A DNA stretch of 64,000 nt from Eutypella sp. D-1 (taxonomy: Eukaryota; Ascomycota; Sordariomycetes; Xylariales; Diatrypaceae): contig JAJTTP010000001.1 in assembly GCA_023313575.1 (NCBI GenBank), forward strand, positions 4,712,001 to 4,776,000, in the 5' to 3' direction. A model generated the notes under the pieces. It was not told the DNA's origin, ran no database searches, and saw only the letters and a list, made by a program, of their open reading frames with translations. Below, piece by piece: positions 22,880 through 33,947 of the stretch (position 1 is its first letter; each line of letters opens with the position of its first letter). A program made the translations under genes and the position numbers.

Positions 22880-24304
22880 ATTATCATTATGAACTCTTCT
22901 CCCACTACCTCCTACACCGTTACGAAATAATAAAAAGTAAAAGGGAAAAACAAAATGAACGAAAAGATCTTGTCTACCTACCTACTCTATCCTATTTATG
23001 AAGTTGATATCCGAAATATTCATAGCGCCCGGTCTTAGTAATTCGGTCGGTGGTTGGGCTTTGGCAGGCGTTGGGTATCCCCTCCCCCCGCCCCCTTCCC
23101 CTCCTCATCTCGCCTTATGGTCCCTCTATCCTATCTATGGTATGGTGTATGTATGCCAAGGGGTCGCCAAAGGAGCGTTAACCCATATCTTTGGTGCGCG
23201 GCCTGGAATCTTGTACTTACAACAGGAGTGCTTGTGCGGAGAGCTGATGGAGCGAAGGGGTTTTAGGGGGAAATAGGGAGGGGTTTAAAAAAAAGTAGGG
23301 ACTTGTGGGTCGGAGGTTCGGATGCGATGCGATACGATATAATTGATCGCGATCCATCGTTGGACTTCATTTATATAGCAGGCTACAAGCAAATCTGAGG
23401 GCTTCTAGGCTTTGACTAAGTACGGTACGCTCCTGTCTTAAACTTCCCCTGTAAGGTATGGGATGGACTTTGAATAAACTACACGTCGGGTAGATTTTGC
23501 AATTGTTTCTTCCATAGTAAAGGGGGAATTTGGAGGCGAGGCACACTAGCACTGCATCAGGCTCTCGATCTGAGTCTGCCCTGAGTATCAGGCAGAAGAG
23601 AAGATAAATGGCACAACTTTAAGCTTCGTTCAGTGCATACCTTTCTGGACCACTAATTATTTTCCGCAGCACACGTGTTAGGTCCAAGTAAGAAAGGGTG
23701 TGCCTGCCTGCTTCCCAGGTAGGTACCTGAAAGTATATAGAGGCAACAGCAACCGGCTTTTGTGTGATTGTGTAACTCACTGCGTTAAGCCCATAAAGAT
23801 AACGCTCTCAACTTCCCATTTAGGGACTTACGCATCACAGTTTTCTGTGCTTCTATATGGATGTAGTGAGCCATGAACTGCCACCCTGTGACAGACTGTG
23901 CATCATGCATAGTGATGATGTTACGCTGGAAAACAGTGGACATAAGAAATGGACCACTTAGATCCCGAGTAATGGTGGTAGGTTATCCTGATCCATTCCC
24001 TGTATCTCTCTCTGGCTGCCTTGATACAATGCTTATGAGGCGTGGTCCGGATGGTATGATGATTGGACGATGGGATTCATCGCCTGCAAGAAACCCTCCC
24101 TCACTGATGAAGAACCCTACGTCCTCACATACTCCGCCACGCTGGAGGCTGCGCGAGGTTGACTCCTTAAAAAAGGCTACTTTGCATTTCAGAGTAATAC
24201 AACCTACCTAGGCCTTCATAATTACCTATCTCTTTCTTCCTAGTTAGAGTGTCGAAGAGCGTATATGCTTGGATTCGACTTGAGATACGACGACTTCGAA
24301 AACA
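22880..24304. other. Intergenic region
   Basis: About 1.4 kb between CPA2 and the STAND-N/ankyrin gene. It contains a pyrimidine-rich stretch near 23078-23110 and a palindromic AGGTAGGTACCT element near 23718. No open frame with recognisable content and no RNA gene was seen. Confidence 0.55.
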
Positions 24305-26652
24305 ATGGCAGAGGCCTTGGGTGCTGTAGCGAGCGGCATAGCGGTTACCCAGCTGACTGTTGAGATAGGTCGCTCTATAGTAAAGCTTAAAAGGCTTTGG
24401 GACGAAGTCAATGAGGTTCCTGAAACCGTGCAGTTCATGATCGATGAGCTTGACCTTCTTCAATTGACATTGAGGGAGACCGAGAACGATTTAGACGAAG
24501 AATCGGCCGCCACCTATGTTCCGGCCCTAGAGCCGGTCGCGAGACACTGCCAGTCGGTCGGAAAGTCCCTTTCGCAACTTGCAAACGATTTCAAATATCA
24601 GATAACTACTTCCCGATCCGCCAAAAGCGGTCTCGGTAAGCTACGCGTAGCACTGAAGAAGGACGTCATTCAAAGACATGAGCACCGTCTCCAAAGTGCC
24701 ATTCGGCTCCTCTCCCTTGCGAACCAGGAGTACATGAAGTAATGCTATGCACCACGTATTGTTTAACCCACTACAGGCATTGACCATCAGTAGGAACTTG
24801 ATGAAACTCCAGCTCAATGCGATCAAGTCCATTGGGACCGTCAACAGGGACCAGCCCTGCGTAGACGAGGCGGCTGAATCTCGAACTCTATCCGGTGATA
24901 CAGATGACGATACGACCGCGAGCGAACGCTCAAACATGAAATATCCGGAGATGCTAGCCATTAAATCAAGTTTACAACCGGGAGCCCATGAAATAGACTG
25001 GGCCCGGTATCACCCTGAAAAGAGAATGGCATCTTGTAGAAACAAGTGTAAGCTCATGACGCAGATATGCTGCAATGACTTATTTGACCTAACTCGAATC
25101 CCTAGCTCGGCGCTTCCGTCTCCCTTTCTCACGTTGGGTCACCACACAAGCTTGGGATCTCATGATCACCAAGTCCTATTCAGGGTGGAAGCTCAATATC
25201 CAACCGTACATGAGAAGAAACCGATCCATGGCATTCGACTACGCGATGCTTGGGGATAATGTCCCTCTGATGGAGCTCTTCCAACGAGGTGAAGCTTCCC
25301 CCTTCGACCGCGACGACCGTGGAAAGAATTTACTCTTCGTAAGTTTTGAGTCCTAGATGGATGCGTAAGTGTGTCGTTAACTGGTCTCAACCCCTTAGTT
25401 TGCAATACAGTTTGGCAATGTCGATCTCGTCAAGCTCCTAGTCTCACATGGGGTCGATGCCTTTGAACGTGGGGACAATGGAATGACCATGATGGTCGAT
25501 GCACTTACATCTAACACATTTCGCTTTCAATCGTTTGCCACGCCCCCAAAACTTAATATCCCGTCGAGTATGACTTCTAGAATAAACAGGCAAAGATGTA
25601 TCGACTTCCTTATTAGTGAGGTCGGGCTTCCAGAGTCCTCGTATGATAAAAGGCGTTTATGGAAATTTGGTCAATTCCACATCGAAGGATCCGCGCTGCC
25701 TTTCGAACTGATGCTTGATAACGACCCTTTTCATTACGAGCGTCCATTGTCAGACAGATCTCTTCGCTGGAAACCGTTTTTTAGTCCCCGGGTCGGATGG
25801 AGTCCATGCATGATATCATCATTCCTTTGGCAGGATGGCCGGCCTAGAAAAGAAGACATAATGAGTTCACTCGCAGGGCCCATCTCAATATTGCACTGGA
25901 TCTCATTCCAGGCTGGAATGGGAACTGCAGGAGGTGGGTATTTTTCCTTTATTGCACCTGCGTGGCCATCTTTCCTACCCGAAGTTCTCGGCTTGTGTCA
26001 AACAGACGAACCTCACCATGTCTTGCCACCACAGACGTTACACTGCCGTGACTGCGCGGGCTGGCCCTTGGGTTGGATTAGACGGTATTCAACAACCCTT
26101 TTTGAATTTTTGTACGGTGTTTGGTCCCAGCGGGTTTGCTGGGGCGATGATGCATGGGACCAGGTTTTAAAACGTGGTCTCCGGACGTGGCTCAATATCA
26201 TCAAGGAGGTATACCACCTCGACTCGTTAGAAAACTATGGGCGAAGGGAGTATGAAGTCATGGAGCAGTTTTTAGGGCGAGCAGTATGGGATGCTCAACA
26301 GAACCTTGGGCCCCCAGCACCAATTCTTCTCGGAATCAAGTATGGGGCTCGCGTACAGGACTGGGAAATTGAATGGGACATGCAAGAAGAGAGTTTTGTG
26401 GGAGAATTTTGGCAGCTCGTCGAGAGCCAGTCGCAGCTTGAGGCAATATTTGAGCTATCTACTGGGATGCCTGGATCGTGGGTCGAAGAAGCCCCGACAC
26501 CCAGCGGCCCGGTCTCCCCATCGCTCCCGGAGGTTGGAGACGGCCTAATCTGGGAGAGTGGATTCTACATTAGGAAGACGGGGACAAACATTTTTGACCC
26601 GGTTCGCAAGCCTTCGGATGAGAGACCAGAGGGATCATCCCTCAAATCCTAA
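24305..26652 (+). CDS. Fungal STAND N-terminal-domain protein with ankyrin-like repeat
   Basis: Four exons join in phase: 24305-24738, 24791-25047, 25106-25338 and 25399-26652, 725 aa. Acceptor 2 could also be at 24793, which removes one codon. Introns are 52, 58 and 60 nt. Residues 1 to about 145 (MAEALGAVASGIAVTQLTVEIG, then an LxxxxxL helical pattern) match the N-terminal domain found in front of fungal NLR/STAND and ankyrin proteins, thought to act in signalling or allorecognition. After an acidic/Ser-rich linker, spliced exon 3 gives RRFRLPFSRWVTTQAWDLMIT...SYSGWKLNIQPY, a segment usual just before ankyrin repeats in such proteins. One ankyrin-like unit follows (LLF|FAIQFGNVDLVKLLVSHGVDAF, across junction 3). 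The last 390 residues are Trp-rich with no recognised domain. No NACHT or NB-ARC motif is present. The biological role is unknown. Confidence 0.8.
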
Positions 26653-27441
26653 TATCGAGGTCACGTACTTCGTATTTATCATATATACCTGACTAGTTTG
26701 TTCGTCATTTTCCACCCACCCTTCTTAGTTCAGAATCATATGCAACGCGATGACGGGGAGACATGACTCCATAAGAATTTACCACTGAAATCTGTCGGGC
26801 TTGCTATCACAAGGCATAGCGTAGACCATTCACATAAAATAAGAAATGCCAGCGTAATGCTCAGAATCTTGACACAGGGTTGTGCATACCTGCGAAGTAA
26901 AAGACCGGAAGTAAAAAGCAATACAGGCACTTGAGACAGGTAGCTATTATAAGACGCCTTCCTACACGGGACCTCTCCTCTCCTCGCCCTGAACGAGCAT
27001 AAACGTATCTATACAGAAGTCAAGAGGAAGGGAGCCCCTAATTCGTGCCATCCCATGTATGCACGCATTGCCTGCCTGCCTGCGTTTCTGTTCCCGTCCC
27101 TTTCCCTTTTAACGCCGGACGCGCGCAACGATGATGCCCTGTTCTGAATGATGCGAATGCCAAACATGCCACGAGACGACGGGAGGGAACGCGGAAGACC
27201 GGGCCTTGGTTGGTTGATAATGGGGACGGGATATGTAGGGTAGGCTATATAGAGTACAACTTCCCCCCCTGCAAATAAAAACCGAGGAGTCGCGGCTAAG
27301 ATAGTAGTATATAATATGGCGTCGGACTCGGGTGGTGATAGATGGGCGAAGAGGGGTAATGATAGAGAACTCATCACGTTCTTGTTTTTTTTTTGGTCGT
27401 TGTTCACGTGCAAAATTTCCCCGATATCAGGGCCAGCGGGC
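26653..27441. other. Convergent intergenic region
   Basis: About 790 nt between the ends of the STAND-N/ankyrin gene (plus) and SEC66 (minus). I see only short overlapping open frames and no recognisable element. The part next to SEC66 is probably its 3' UTR. Confidence 0.55.
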
Positions 27442-28416
27442 TCACTTCCGACCACCCTTCTTCTTCTTGGCGGAGCCGGGGACGGAGCCGGAGTCGACGA
27501 GAACGGCGTCGCCGTCGTCGCTACCCTTGACGGACGAACCGCCGGCCACGGATCCGGTGCCGGTGCCGGTGCCGGTCTCGCCATCGAGCTCTTTCATGAA
27601 GTCCTGCTGAATGGTGGCGCGGCGCCGCTCCCACCACTCGCGCTCCGCGTCCGCCTTGCCCTCGATGTCCTCCAGCTTCCGCCGCAGCGCCGCGTTCGCG
27701 TTGATCTCGTTCGCCGACTGGAAGATGGTCTGGCCCCAGCCAGGGGCGAGAGCGTTGGCCTGTAGAGGAGGGTAGTGCTGTTAGTAAGGCATTCTTCTCT
27801 CTTTCTTGGGGTAGACAACCACTACTGCTACAACTAACCTCAGCAACGACGTCCTTGAGCTCCTCCTCGATCTCCTTCTCGGCGCGCTGGAAGCGCTGGT
27901 TGAGGTCGTCGCCGACGCTGCCGCGCTGCAGGAGCACGTTAAGGGCCTGCTTGGAGGTGCGGATCTGGATGATGCGCTGGATGTCCTCGACGGCGCGCCG
28001 TAGTAAGGCCGCGCGCACGATACTATCGGGTACCTTCTTCGGCGGCGCCTTCTTCTCCTTGTCCTTCTCGTCCTCCGCCGCCTGCGGCTCCAGGTGCAGC
28101 AGCGACAGGTAGATGTTCCGCTGTAGGTGGGGCGGGAACCATGGTTCTAGATTGGCGCTTTGTGCTGTTTCGGGGTTGAGGATTCTCTCGTGTTAGTCTT
28201 GCCTTGCCGTTCCTTCTCTCCCTTTTCTCCGAAGGCAAGCCTCGACGGAAAGCTGCATTGCATTTGCATTCGAGGGGACCGAAGTCAAGGTTTTTTGATG
28301 GATCACTTACAGGCTTTTCGCTTCCGGTATACGGTGGAGAATGTGTATAGAGAACCGGCGAGGACGAGGACGTATGCGAAGGGGAGCGCGAGGCTCGTCC
28401 AGTCTATGTCGAACAT
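27442..28416 (-). CDS. SEC66: ER protein-translocation subunit Sec66 (Sec71)
   Basis: Component of the Sec62/Sec63 complex that assists post-translational import into the ER. Exons are 28416-28311, 28164-27839 and 27759-27442, total 249 aa; introns are 146 and 79 nt. The first exon encodes MFDIDWTSLALPFAYVLVLAG, a short lumenal N terminus and one membrane span (about residues 8-27), then YRKRKA on the cytosolic side. The middle part has ANLEPWFPPHLQRNIYLSLL, VRAALLRRAVEDIQRIIQIR and RGSVGDDLNQRFQRAEKEIEEELKD, and the third exon ANALAPGWGQTIFQSANE. These match recalled yeast Sec66 in order (KAALLNRGAESVRR, NGSIGEDYWKRF, LQPGWVQ). The tail is Gly/Thr-rich and ends KKKKGGRK. It is divergent from RCL1. 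Confidence 0.88.
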
Positions 28417-29465
28417 GGTCGATCGATGGATCGAGTCGAGTCGTCTTCGTCGGGTCAGACTCGGAAGGGCTATTGTTGTTGTTGTTGTATTGTAGTTGCT
28501 GCAGTAAAAGGTGGTCGGTCTTGGTTTCAACTCGAGCTGAAGAAAGCAAAAAAGAAAGAGACCTCGGGAGAGGAGGAGGGGGGATTTATGAGATTATCGG
28601 TAGAAGGAGAAGAAGAAAAAAAAAGATAAAAGCATGAAATCATAAAGAAAAAGGGAGCAAGTCAGTAACGACTGAACGGAACTGAGCGAACTGCCTGTGA
28701 AGTTTGGAAAGATTCCTTCAGTATATCAACAACAAAATACAGACAGATATGTAATTATGTACAATTTATAATTTACAATAAATAGTGTAGGTTCAAGGTT
28801 TGGTACGTTGTTGCTTAGACTAATCCCAGGGCCCTGGAGATCTTGACAGATGTTCTTCGTTAATACATAACACTACCTAGGTACAATCGGTACTTAGAGT
28901 ACTTAGGTACCTGGTTGAAGACTGTAATGGGCTGCAAGGATTAATTGGCCTGCTCCTTGGATCCTAAAAATAGGCTGATTAGATAATCCCAGTATGTACT
29001 CTAACGGAATTCAGTCTAGTACATCCCACTATGCCATTCTAGGTTTCACCGCCCAAATTTTCAGCGATTCTGCCGTTAAAGATGGATTTTTGATCTTATC
29101 AGTTGCATAATGGGAACGAACATTTGAACCACCACCTACCCACCCACCCCATCTACATAGACCTGCGCGCATTGCATTCTCCTACAAATTTCCAGCTTCC
29201 TCCAATTATCTCAAGTATGTATGTAGGAGGACCATTATCATCATTATCACCAGCGCCTAATAATCGACCCCGAATATCGACGCCGACCATTACTACCGAA
29301 TTGACCTGACTGGGATTCTAACCACCCCGCGAAACTTTCCCATATAGCCCACCACCATCCATCTATAACCGCAACGACTTTGATCGCCTTCAGCCGATTA
29401 CCGATTACCCGAACTTCTGAGTTGAACCCCCAAACCCTCAAACCCAATAAACCCCGAACCCCCAG
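28417..29465. promoter_or_regulatory. Divergent SEC66/RCL1 intergenic region
   Basis: About 1.05 kb between two start codons. It contains a cluster of TACCTA/TAGGTA/GTACTT palindromes at about 28875-28915. A leader rich in C/A runs from about 29100 to the RCL1 start. No other gene is supported. Confidence 0.5.
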
Positions 29466-30713
29466 ATGTCGACGGTCCCGAAACCGGAGTTCGTCCGGCT
29501 GACGGGCCACCGGTCCTTCACGCAGCGGCTGGTGCTGTCGACGCTGACGGGGCGACCGGTGCACATCTCGAAGATCCGGCCATCGTCGCCGACGGAACCG
29601 GGGCTGGCGCCGCACGAGGTCTCCTTCCTACGGCTGCTCGAGGCCGTGACGAACGGTAGCAGCATGCAGATCTCGTACACGGGCACAACAATGACGTACC
29701 AGCCGGGGCTGATCACGGGCGCTGCGCCGGGCCACGGCGCCGGCGCCGACGGCGTCGTCGAGCACCGGCCCCCCGCCACCTGCCGCCGCGGCGTCACGTA
29801 TTTCCTGCTCCCGCTGTGTCTGCTGGCGCCGTTCAGCAAGGCGCACATGAACGTGCGGTTCACCGGACCGGGCGTGATCACGTCGGCGACAGCGGCGGGG
29901 GACCTGTCGGTGGACGGGTTCCGCACCGCGCTGCTGCCGCTGTACGACTTATTCGGGATCCCCGCGGCGCGCGTCGAGTTGCGGGTGCTGCAACGGTCGT
30001 GCGCGGGGCCCCGCGGCGCCGGCGGCGCCGGCTGCGTCGAGCTCCGCTTCGCCAGCCAGGTCCGCCTCCCGCGCACCCTGCACCTGCACCGGGCGCCGGG
30101 CCGCGTGCGCCGGGTCCGCGGCGTCGCCTACGCCACCGGCGTCTCCGCCTCCAATAACGCCCGCATGATCCACGCCGCCCGCGACGTGCTCAACGCCTTC
30201 GCTTCCGATATCCACGTCGCTGCGCAGTACGACCCGGCGCCGCTAGTTCCGGACGAGGAACTGGCCAATAATAACGGCGGCAAGAAGAGCGGCGCCAAGC
30301 GTCGCCTGGGCATCGGCTTCGGCCTGAGCCTCGTGGCGGAGTCCAGCGCCGCCGGCGTGCTGTACGCGGCGGACGCGGTGGCGCCGCCCGAAGGGGGCGT
30401 GGTTCCCGAGGACGTCGGCCGGCAGTGCGCGTTCCAGCTGCTGGAGACGATCAGTCGCGGGGGGTGCGTAGGGAGCGCCGCGGCGCCCACCGTGCTCACG
30501 CTCATGGCCATGGGGTCCGAGGACGTGGGCCGTCTGCGCATCGGCCGCGAGGTCCTCGGCACGGAGGAGATGGTGGGGCTCGCGCGCGACCTGCGGGCCT
30601 TCGGCGCTAGCAGCTGGGGCCTGCGCGACGCCGAGGACGACGACGACTCCGGTGACATCATCATCTCCGTTAAGGGCATCGGCATTGGCAATGTGGGCAG
30701 GAAAGTAGCGTAG
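29466..30713 (+). CDS. RCL1: rRNA processing protein Rcl1 (RNA 3'-terminal phosphate cyclase-like)
   Basis: Intronless, 415 aa. Rcl1 is a nucleolar cyclase-like protein that works with the GTPase Bms1 in early 18S rRNA processing. Visible features: GHRSFTQRLVLSTLTGRPVH at about 14-33 (start of the cyclase fold), SFLRLLEAVTNGSS, a THxxPG-like region replaced by YQPGLITG, and SFSKAHMNVRFTGPGVI-type sequence (PFSKAHMNVRFTG). A C-terminal block GRQCAFQLLETISRGGCVGS is also present. The catalytic histidine motif of true RNA cyclases near the C terminus is not evident, consistent with the Rcl1 branch. Length slightly exceeds yeast Rcl1 because of Gly/Ala-rich inserts (about 180-190 and 260-280). 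Codon use is strongly GC-biased, which opens long antisense frames. A Met directly after a C-rich leader is used as start. Confidence 0.9.
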   Translation: MSTVPKPEFVRLTGHRSFTQRLVLSTLTGRPVHISKIRPSSPTEPGLAPHEVSFLRLLEAVTNGSSMQISYTGTTMTYQPGLITGAAPGHGAGADGVVEHRPPATCRRGVTYFLLPLCLLAPFSKAHMNVRFTGPGVITSATAAGDLSVDGFRTALLPLYDLFGIPAARVELRVLQRSCAGPRGAGGAGCVELRFASQVRLPRTLHLHRAPGRVRRVRGVAYATGVSASNNARMIHAARDVLNAFASDIHVAAQYDPAPLVPDEELANNNGGKKSGAKRRLGIGFGLSLVAESSAAGVLYAADAVAPPEGGVVPEDVGRQCAFQLLETISRGGCVGSAAAPTVLTLMAMGSEDVGRLRIGREVLGTEEMVGLARDLRAFGASSWGLRDAEDDDDSGDIIISVKGIGIGNVGRKVA

Positions 30714-30924
30714 CGTAGCGACGAACATATATATACCCCCCCCAAGAAAGGTTCTCTTTAGAGGAGTTCAAAAAAGAAAGAAAAAATGGAAAAAAAGTAT
30801 AATACCGTTAATATCATGTACAGCTAGCAAGCAAGCAAATGTCGCTTTCCCTGAAAGGGTCTCCTAGGCCTTGCCCCATCCCTCTGATGCCATAACGTAC
30901 GGTGATCATCATATCGTATGGTTT

Positions 30925-32259
30925 TCACCTCTGATGTGCCGCGGCAGCCAGCCTCGCCCTTCTCTGTGCCGCCAGGGCCGCCAGCGTCGCGTTGTACCCG
31001 ACGTTCTGCAGCGTGTAGGCCGCCGCGCTCTCCGGCGTGTTCCCTCGGTTGTTCCACGTGTCCCTCAACGCCTGCCGCACGTGGAAAGTGGACATGACGG
31101 CATTCCCCGACCTCAGGATGTCCAGAAGCCCGTCGTATTCGCTACCGCCGGAACCTGCCCCTGCCCCCGCCGAGCCCCGCTCCAGAAGGTTGGCCCTCTC
31201 ATCGCCCTCGTCCTGGTCGCCGCCGCCTCCCAGCGGTCGCATCTCGATATCGTCGGTCTCGTCCAGTGTCGGTGCATCGCGTAGCACGCCGCGCTCCTCG
31301 GCATCGTGGTCCTGGGTTGTGGTGGGGGTCGGGTCCGAAGACCCGCCGGCGGCGGCCGCCGCTGCGGCGATGGTGCTAATGATCCCCGGGGGCTTCACGA
31401 CCTTCCGTATCCTGTCCCTCTCCATGTTCACGGCGACCATGAGGCACTGGATGCCGAAGATCATGAAGTCGAGCAGCAGCAGGCTGAGGCGGGAGGTGGG
31501 GGCCTTCTGGCCGATGAAGTCGATTAGGACGCCGCCGTGCAGGTAGCCGCGCGAGGCCTCGCCAGCGAAGGGCAGGGAGGTGACGAGGTGAAGCAGTATG
31601 CAGATCACGTTCGGCACGATGATGGCGCTGACGTGGTAGTTGGGTACGTTGAGGAAGGTCTCCTCGGGTCGGGGGCTGATGAAGAGAGACTGGGTGACCC
31701 ATCGGATCATAAGGCGGAAGAAGGAACAGCTAAGAAACAGCGAGAGAGAGAAGAGGGAGAGATAAAGTCAGCGGAGCCGGTCTTGTTTGCATCTTAGTAG
31801 CTAAAAAGGTGGTAGTTCATACTCCATATAATACAGTGCACATAATTCGGCGTGCACGAGGGTATCCAGGGTATAGACGAGGTGGCTCAGGAACCTCAAC
31901 TTCTGAGCTAATCCTTCCTTCGCCTTTTGCGAAAGTGAAGGCCGTTGTCGTCGCCGTCGCCGTCGCCGTTGCCGGGTACTCGCGCGTGATCCCGGACTGG
32001 CATCGTCATCCCGTGCCGAGTGATCTTCTTCTTCTTCTTCCTCTTCTTCCTCTTCTTCCTCTTCTTCCTCTTCTTCCTCTTCTTCCTCTTCTTCCTCTTC
32101 TTCCTCTTCTTCCTCTTCTTCCTCTGCTGCTGCTGCTGCTCCTGCTGATGCTGTCACTGCGGCGGAAGTAGTGGTATCGCGACTGTTGCGACGACGGCGG
32201 CTATCGGAACGGAGGGGATTCGAGCGGGCCGGCGTGGTCGGGTTAGAAGCATCATTCAT
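30925..32259 (-). CDS. DUF1746 membrane protein, Dsc4-like subunit of the DSC E3 ubiquitin ligase
   Basis: Two exons, 32259-31823 and 31729-30925, 413 aa. The junction (intron 31822-31730, 93 nt) reconstitutes ELCALYYMDCSFFRLMIRW, a hallmark of the DUF1746 family. That family includes fission yeast Dsc4, a subunit of the Golgi/endosomal DSC ubiquitin ligase that activates SREBP in low oxygen. Hydrophobic spans are visible around the junction, in VSAIIVPNVICILLHLVTSLPF and in LSLLLLDFMIFGIQCLMVAV; the conserved GYLHGGVLIDFIGQKAPTS lies between them. The N-terminal 120 residues are disordered, with Arg/Ser/Ala sequence and an uninterrupted run of 33 Glu (32026-32124), followed by a poly-Arg patch. 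The C-terminal tail is acidic and Ala/Arg-rich. Family assignment is firm; the complex role is inferred from the family. Confidence 0.83.
32026..32124 (-). repeat. Coding minisatellite encoding 33 consecutive glutamates
   Basis: On the plus strand the tract is a CTCTTCTTC-type 9-nt repeat of about 11 units; read on the minus strand it is GAA GAA GAG, giving 33 Glu codons in the N-terminal part of the DUF1746 protein. It is followed on the coding strand by an Asp-rich and then an Arg-rich stretch. Confidence 0.95.
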
Positions 32260-33947
32260 AGCTCCGCCGCGTCGTTTTCCTCGTCGTCGTCGTCGTCTTC
32301 TTCTTCATGTGTTCGTGCCCGTACTCTCGTGCTTGTGCTCGTGTGCTCGCGTGCTTCGTGCGCTTCGTGCGCTTCGTGGCTTTCTTTCTTCGTTTGTTGA
32401 AGTATGCAACAAGTCGCCGCTCGCACCGAGGAATTGGGTATGAAGGAGGGGTCAGAGTCGGGATCGGGGTCGGTCGGGGGGAGTTCGTTGGTCGTGGACC
32501 TCACATGCTGTGATACATTTCATGCGAATTTTTTGTTGTCGGGTTTGTCTTTTTTTCTCCTTTAGGGTTCGCTTTAGGGTGTTATTATTGCTTGTACATA
32601 CATAAGTAAGTGTAGGTAGGTAGTGTAAGTAGGTAAGTTAAGTGTGACGGATCCTGTATAGTAATCGTAGTGGTGGTAAGTAGCAGCAGGCTAGTACATA
32701 CCTAGGTACATTAGGAGCAGGGTTACAGGGGTGGGAGGCACTTTCCGCTCTATCAGTTGCCTATTAACGTCAGATTGGTCACTTGCGGCTGGCGCTTTCC
32801 ATACATAGATATGTACTCTTATCATGTTCTAGTAGTATGCCGGCAGCCCGGACAGATCGGACGAGTCGCTATTGCCTAGAAATCTAGACTATCACCTGGG
32901 CATCCTGGGCATCTACCTATGCTCTGTGCCTAAGTAAATGTAAGACTCGTTTAATTACATACATTCATTGCCTTTTTAATTCAATACCTATGCCCCCCCT
33001 TATTATGTGTAGATCTCCCACCTACTTGGCAAAGTCCCCCAGGTAAGCTACCCCGATTTCCAGCTCAGCCCCTTTTTGATACATACTGCGGTGGTAACGA
33101 TAGGTAGCTTATAATGGCATTGCCCCTTTTCCAAGATTTCGCTTACAGCCTATAACACACAAATCTGACCGACTTATTCATGATATACTTCCGCAAGCTA
33201 CCTAACAAGTATCGCACACGAGAGTACTTATCGGTCATTTAAATTTTGCTCGCACGTCGCCCTCGGCCTGTGCTATATTCTTTGTCACGTTGTCTATAAG
33301 AGTATATATCTTTCCCGTACACTAGTGGTAGAGGTTCGTTCTCCAGTACCCAAGCTGGAACTTGTGGTTTATTTGTCTCAAGGACGTGGGCTGGATGGAG
33401 GTAGGTAGGCCTCGAATTCTCTAGAAGTTCTGGCTATGCGTGTTTCTGGTTTTCTATCAAAACGCAGATAGATCAATCCCTGCTGTCTTTTGTCGTCATT
33501 GCTTTCTCTCAATATAGGGATTCGAACCTGGGTAAATAACCCCCCATTCCTTGACCTGATTTCCCATCTCCAGCCCGTTTGTAAGATTAACAGTCTTTTC
33601 GAGCTGCTCAATTTGAGTATTTATTAGTAGCCGAGAAGAAGAAGGAAAAGAACATCACAATTTGGGCAATGGTCGAGATTTGGTCTAGTTAGTTGGATAT
33701 GCAAGTGCTCATGTGTATGGTATTAAACGCTAATGGATGAATGAAGGTGCAGAAGAAAAGAACCAAAAAAATGCCACTCTTCGCCAATTCGCCAATCCGG
33801 CTATGCATGTGTGTGTGTGTGTGCCTCTCCCTCTTATCTTCCCGCTGCGATTCTCTTCCCCTTTCATCACTGTACTATTCACAGAACGAGCCACCAATCA
33901 ATCGGAAGTAAGCCGTCCCAGCGCGGTGTCGGGAGGGGAGGGGATCC
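32260..33947. other. Intergenic region with TACCTA/TAGGTA motifs
   Basis: About 1.7 kb between the start of the DUF1746 gene and the end of the next minus-strand gene. It contains Thr/Ser-like GTGC repeats (32330-32400), TAGGTAGGTAG runs near 32610-32640 and a CCTAGGTA palindrome near 32700. A segment at 33515-33545 resembles a tRNA T-loop on the minus strand but lacks a pairing T-stem and D-arm. No gene is supported. Confidence 0.5.

Noticed and set aside
29438..30745. Antisense frames opposite RCL1
   Set aside because: Produced by GC-ending codons; composition Arg/Pro/Ala with no domain.
33505..33560. Possible tRNA (T-loop-like GGTTCGAATCC on the minus strand)
   Set aside because: The flanking bases do not form a T-stem and no D-arm, anticodon arm or acceptor stem can be drawn.
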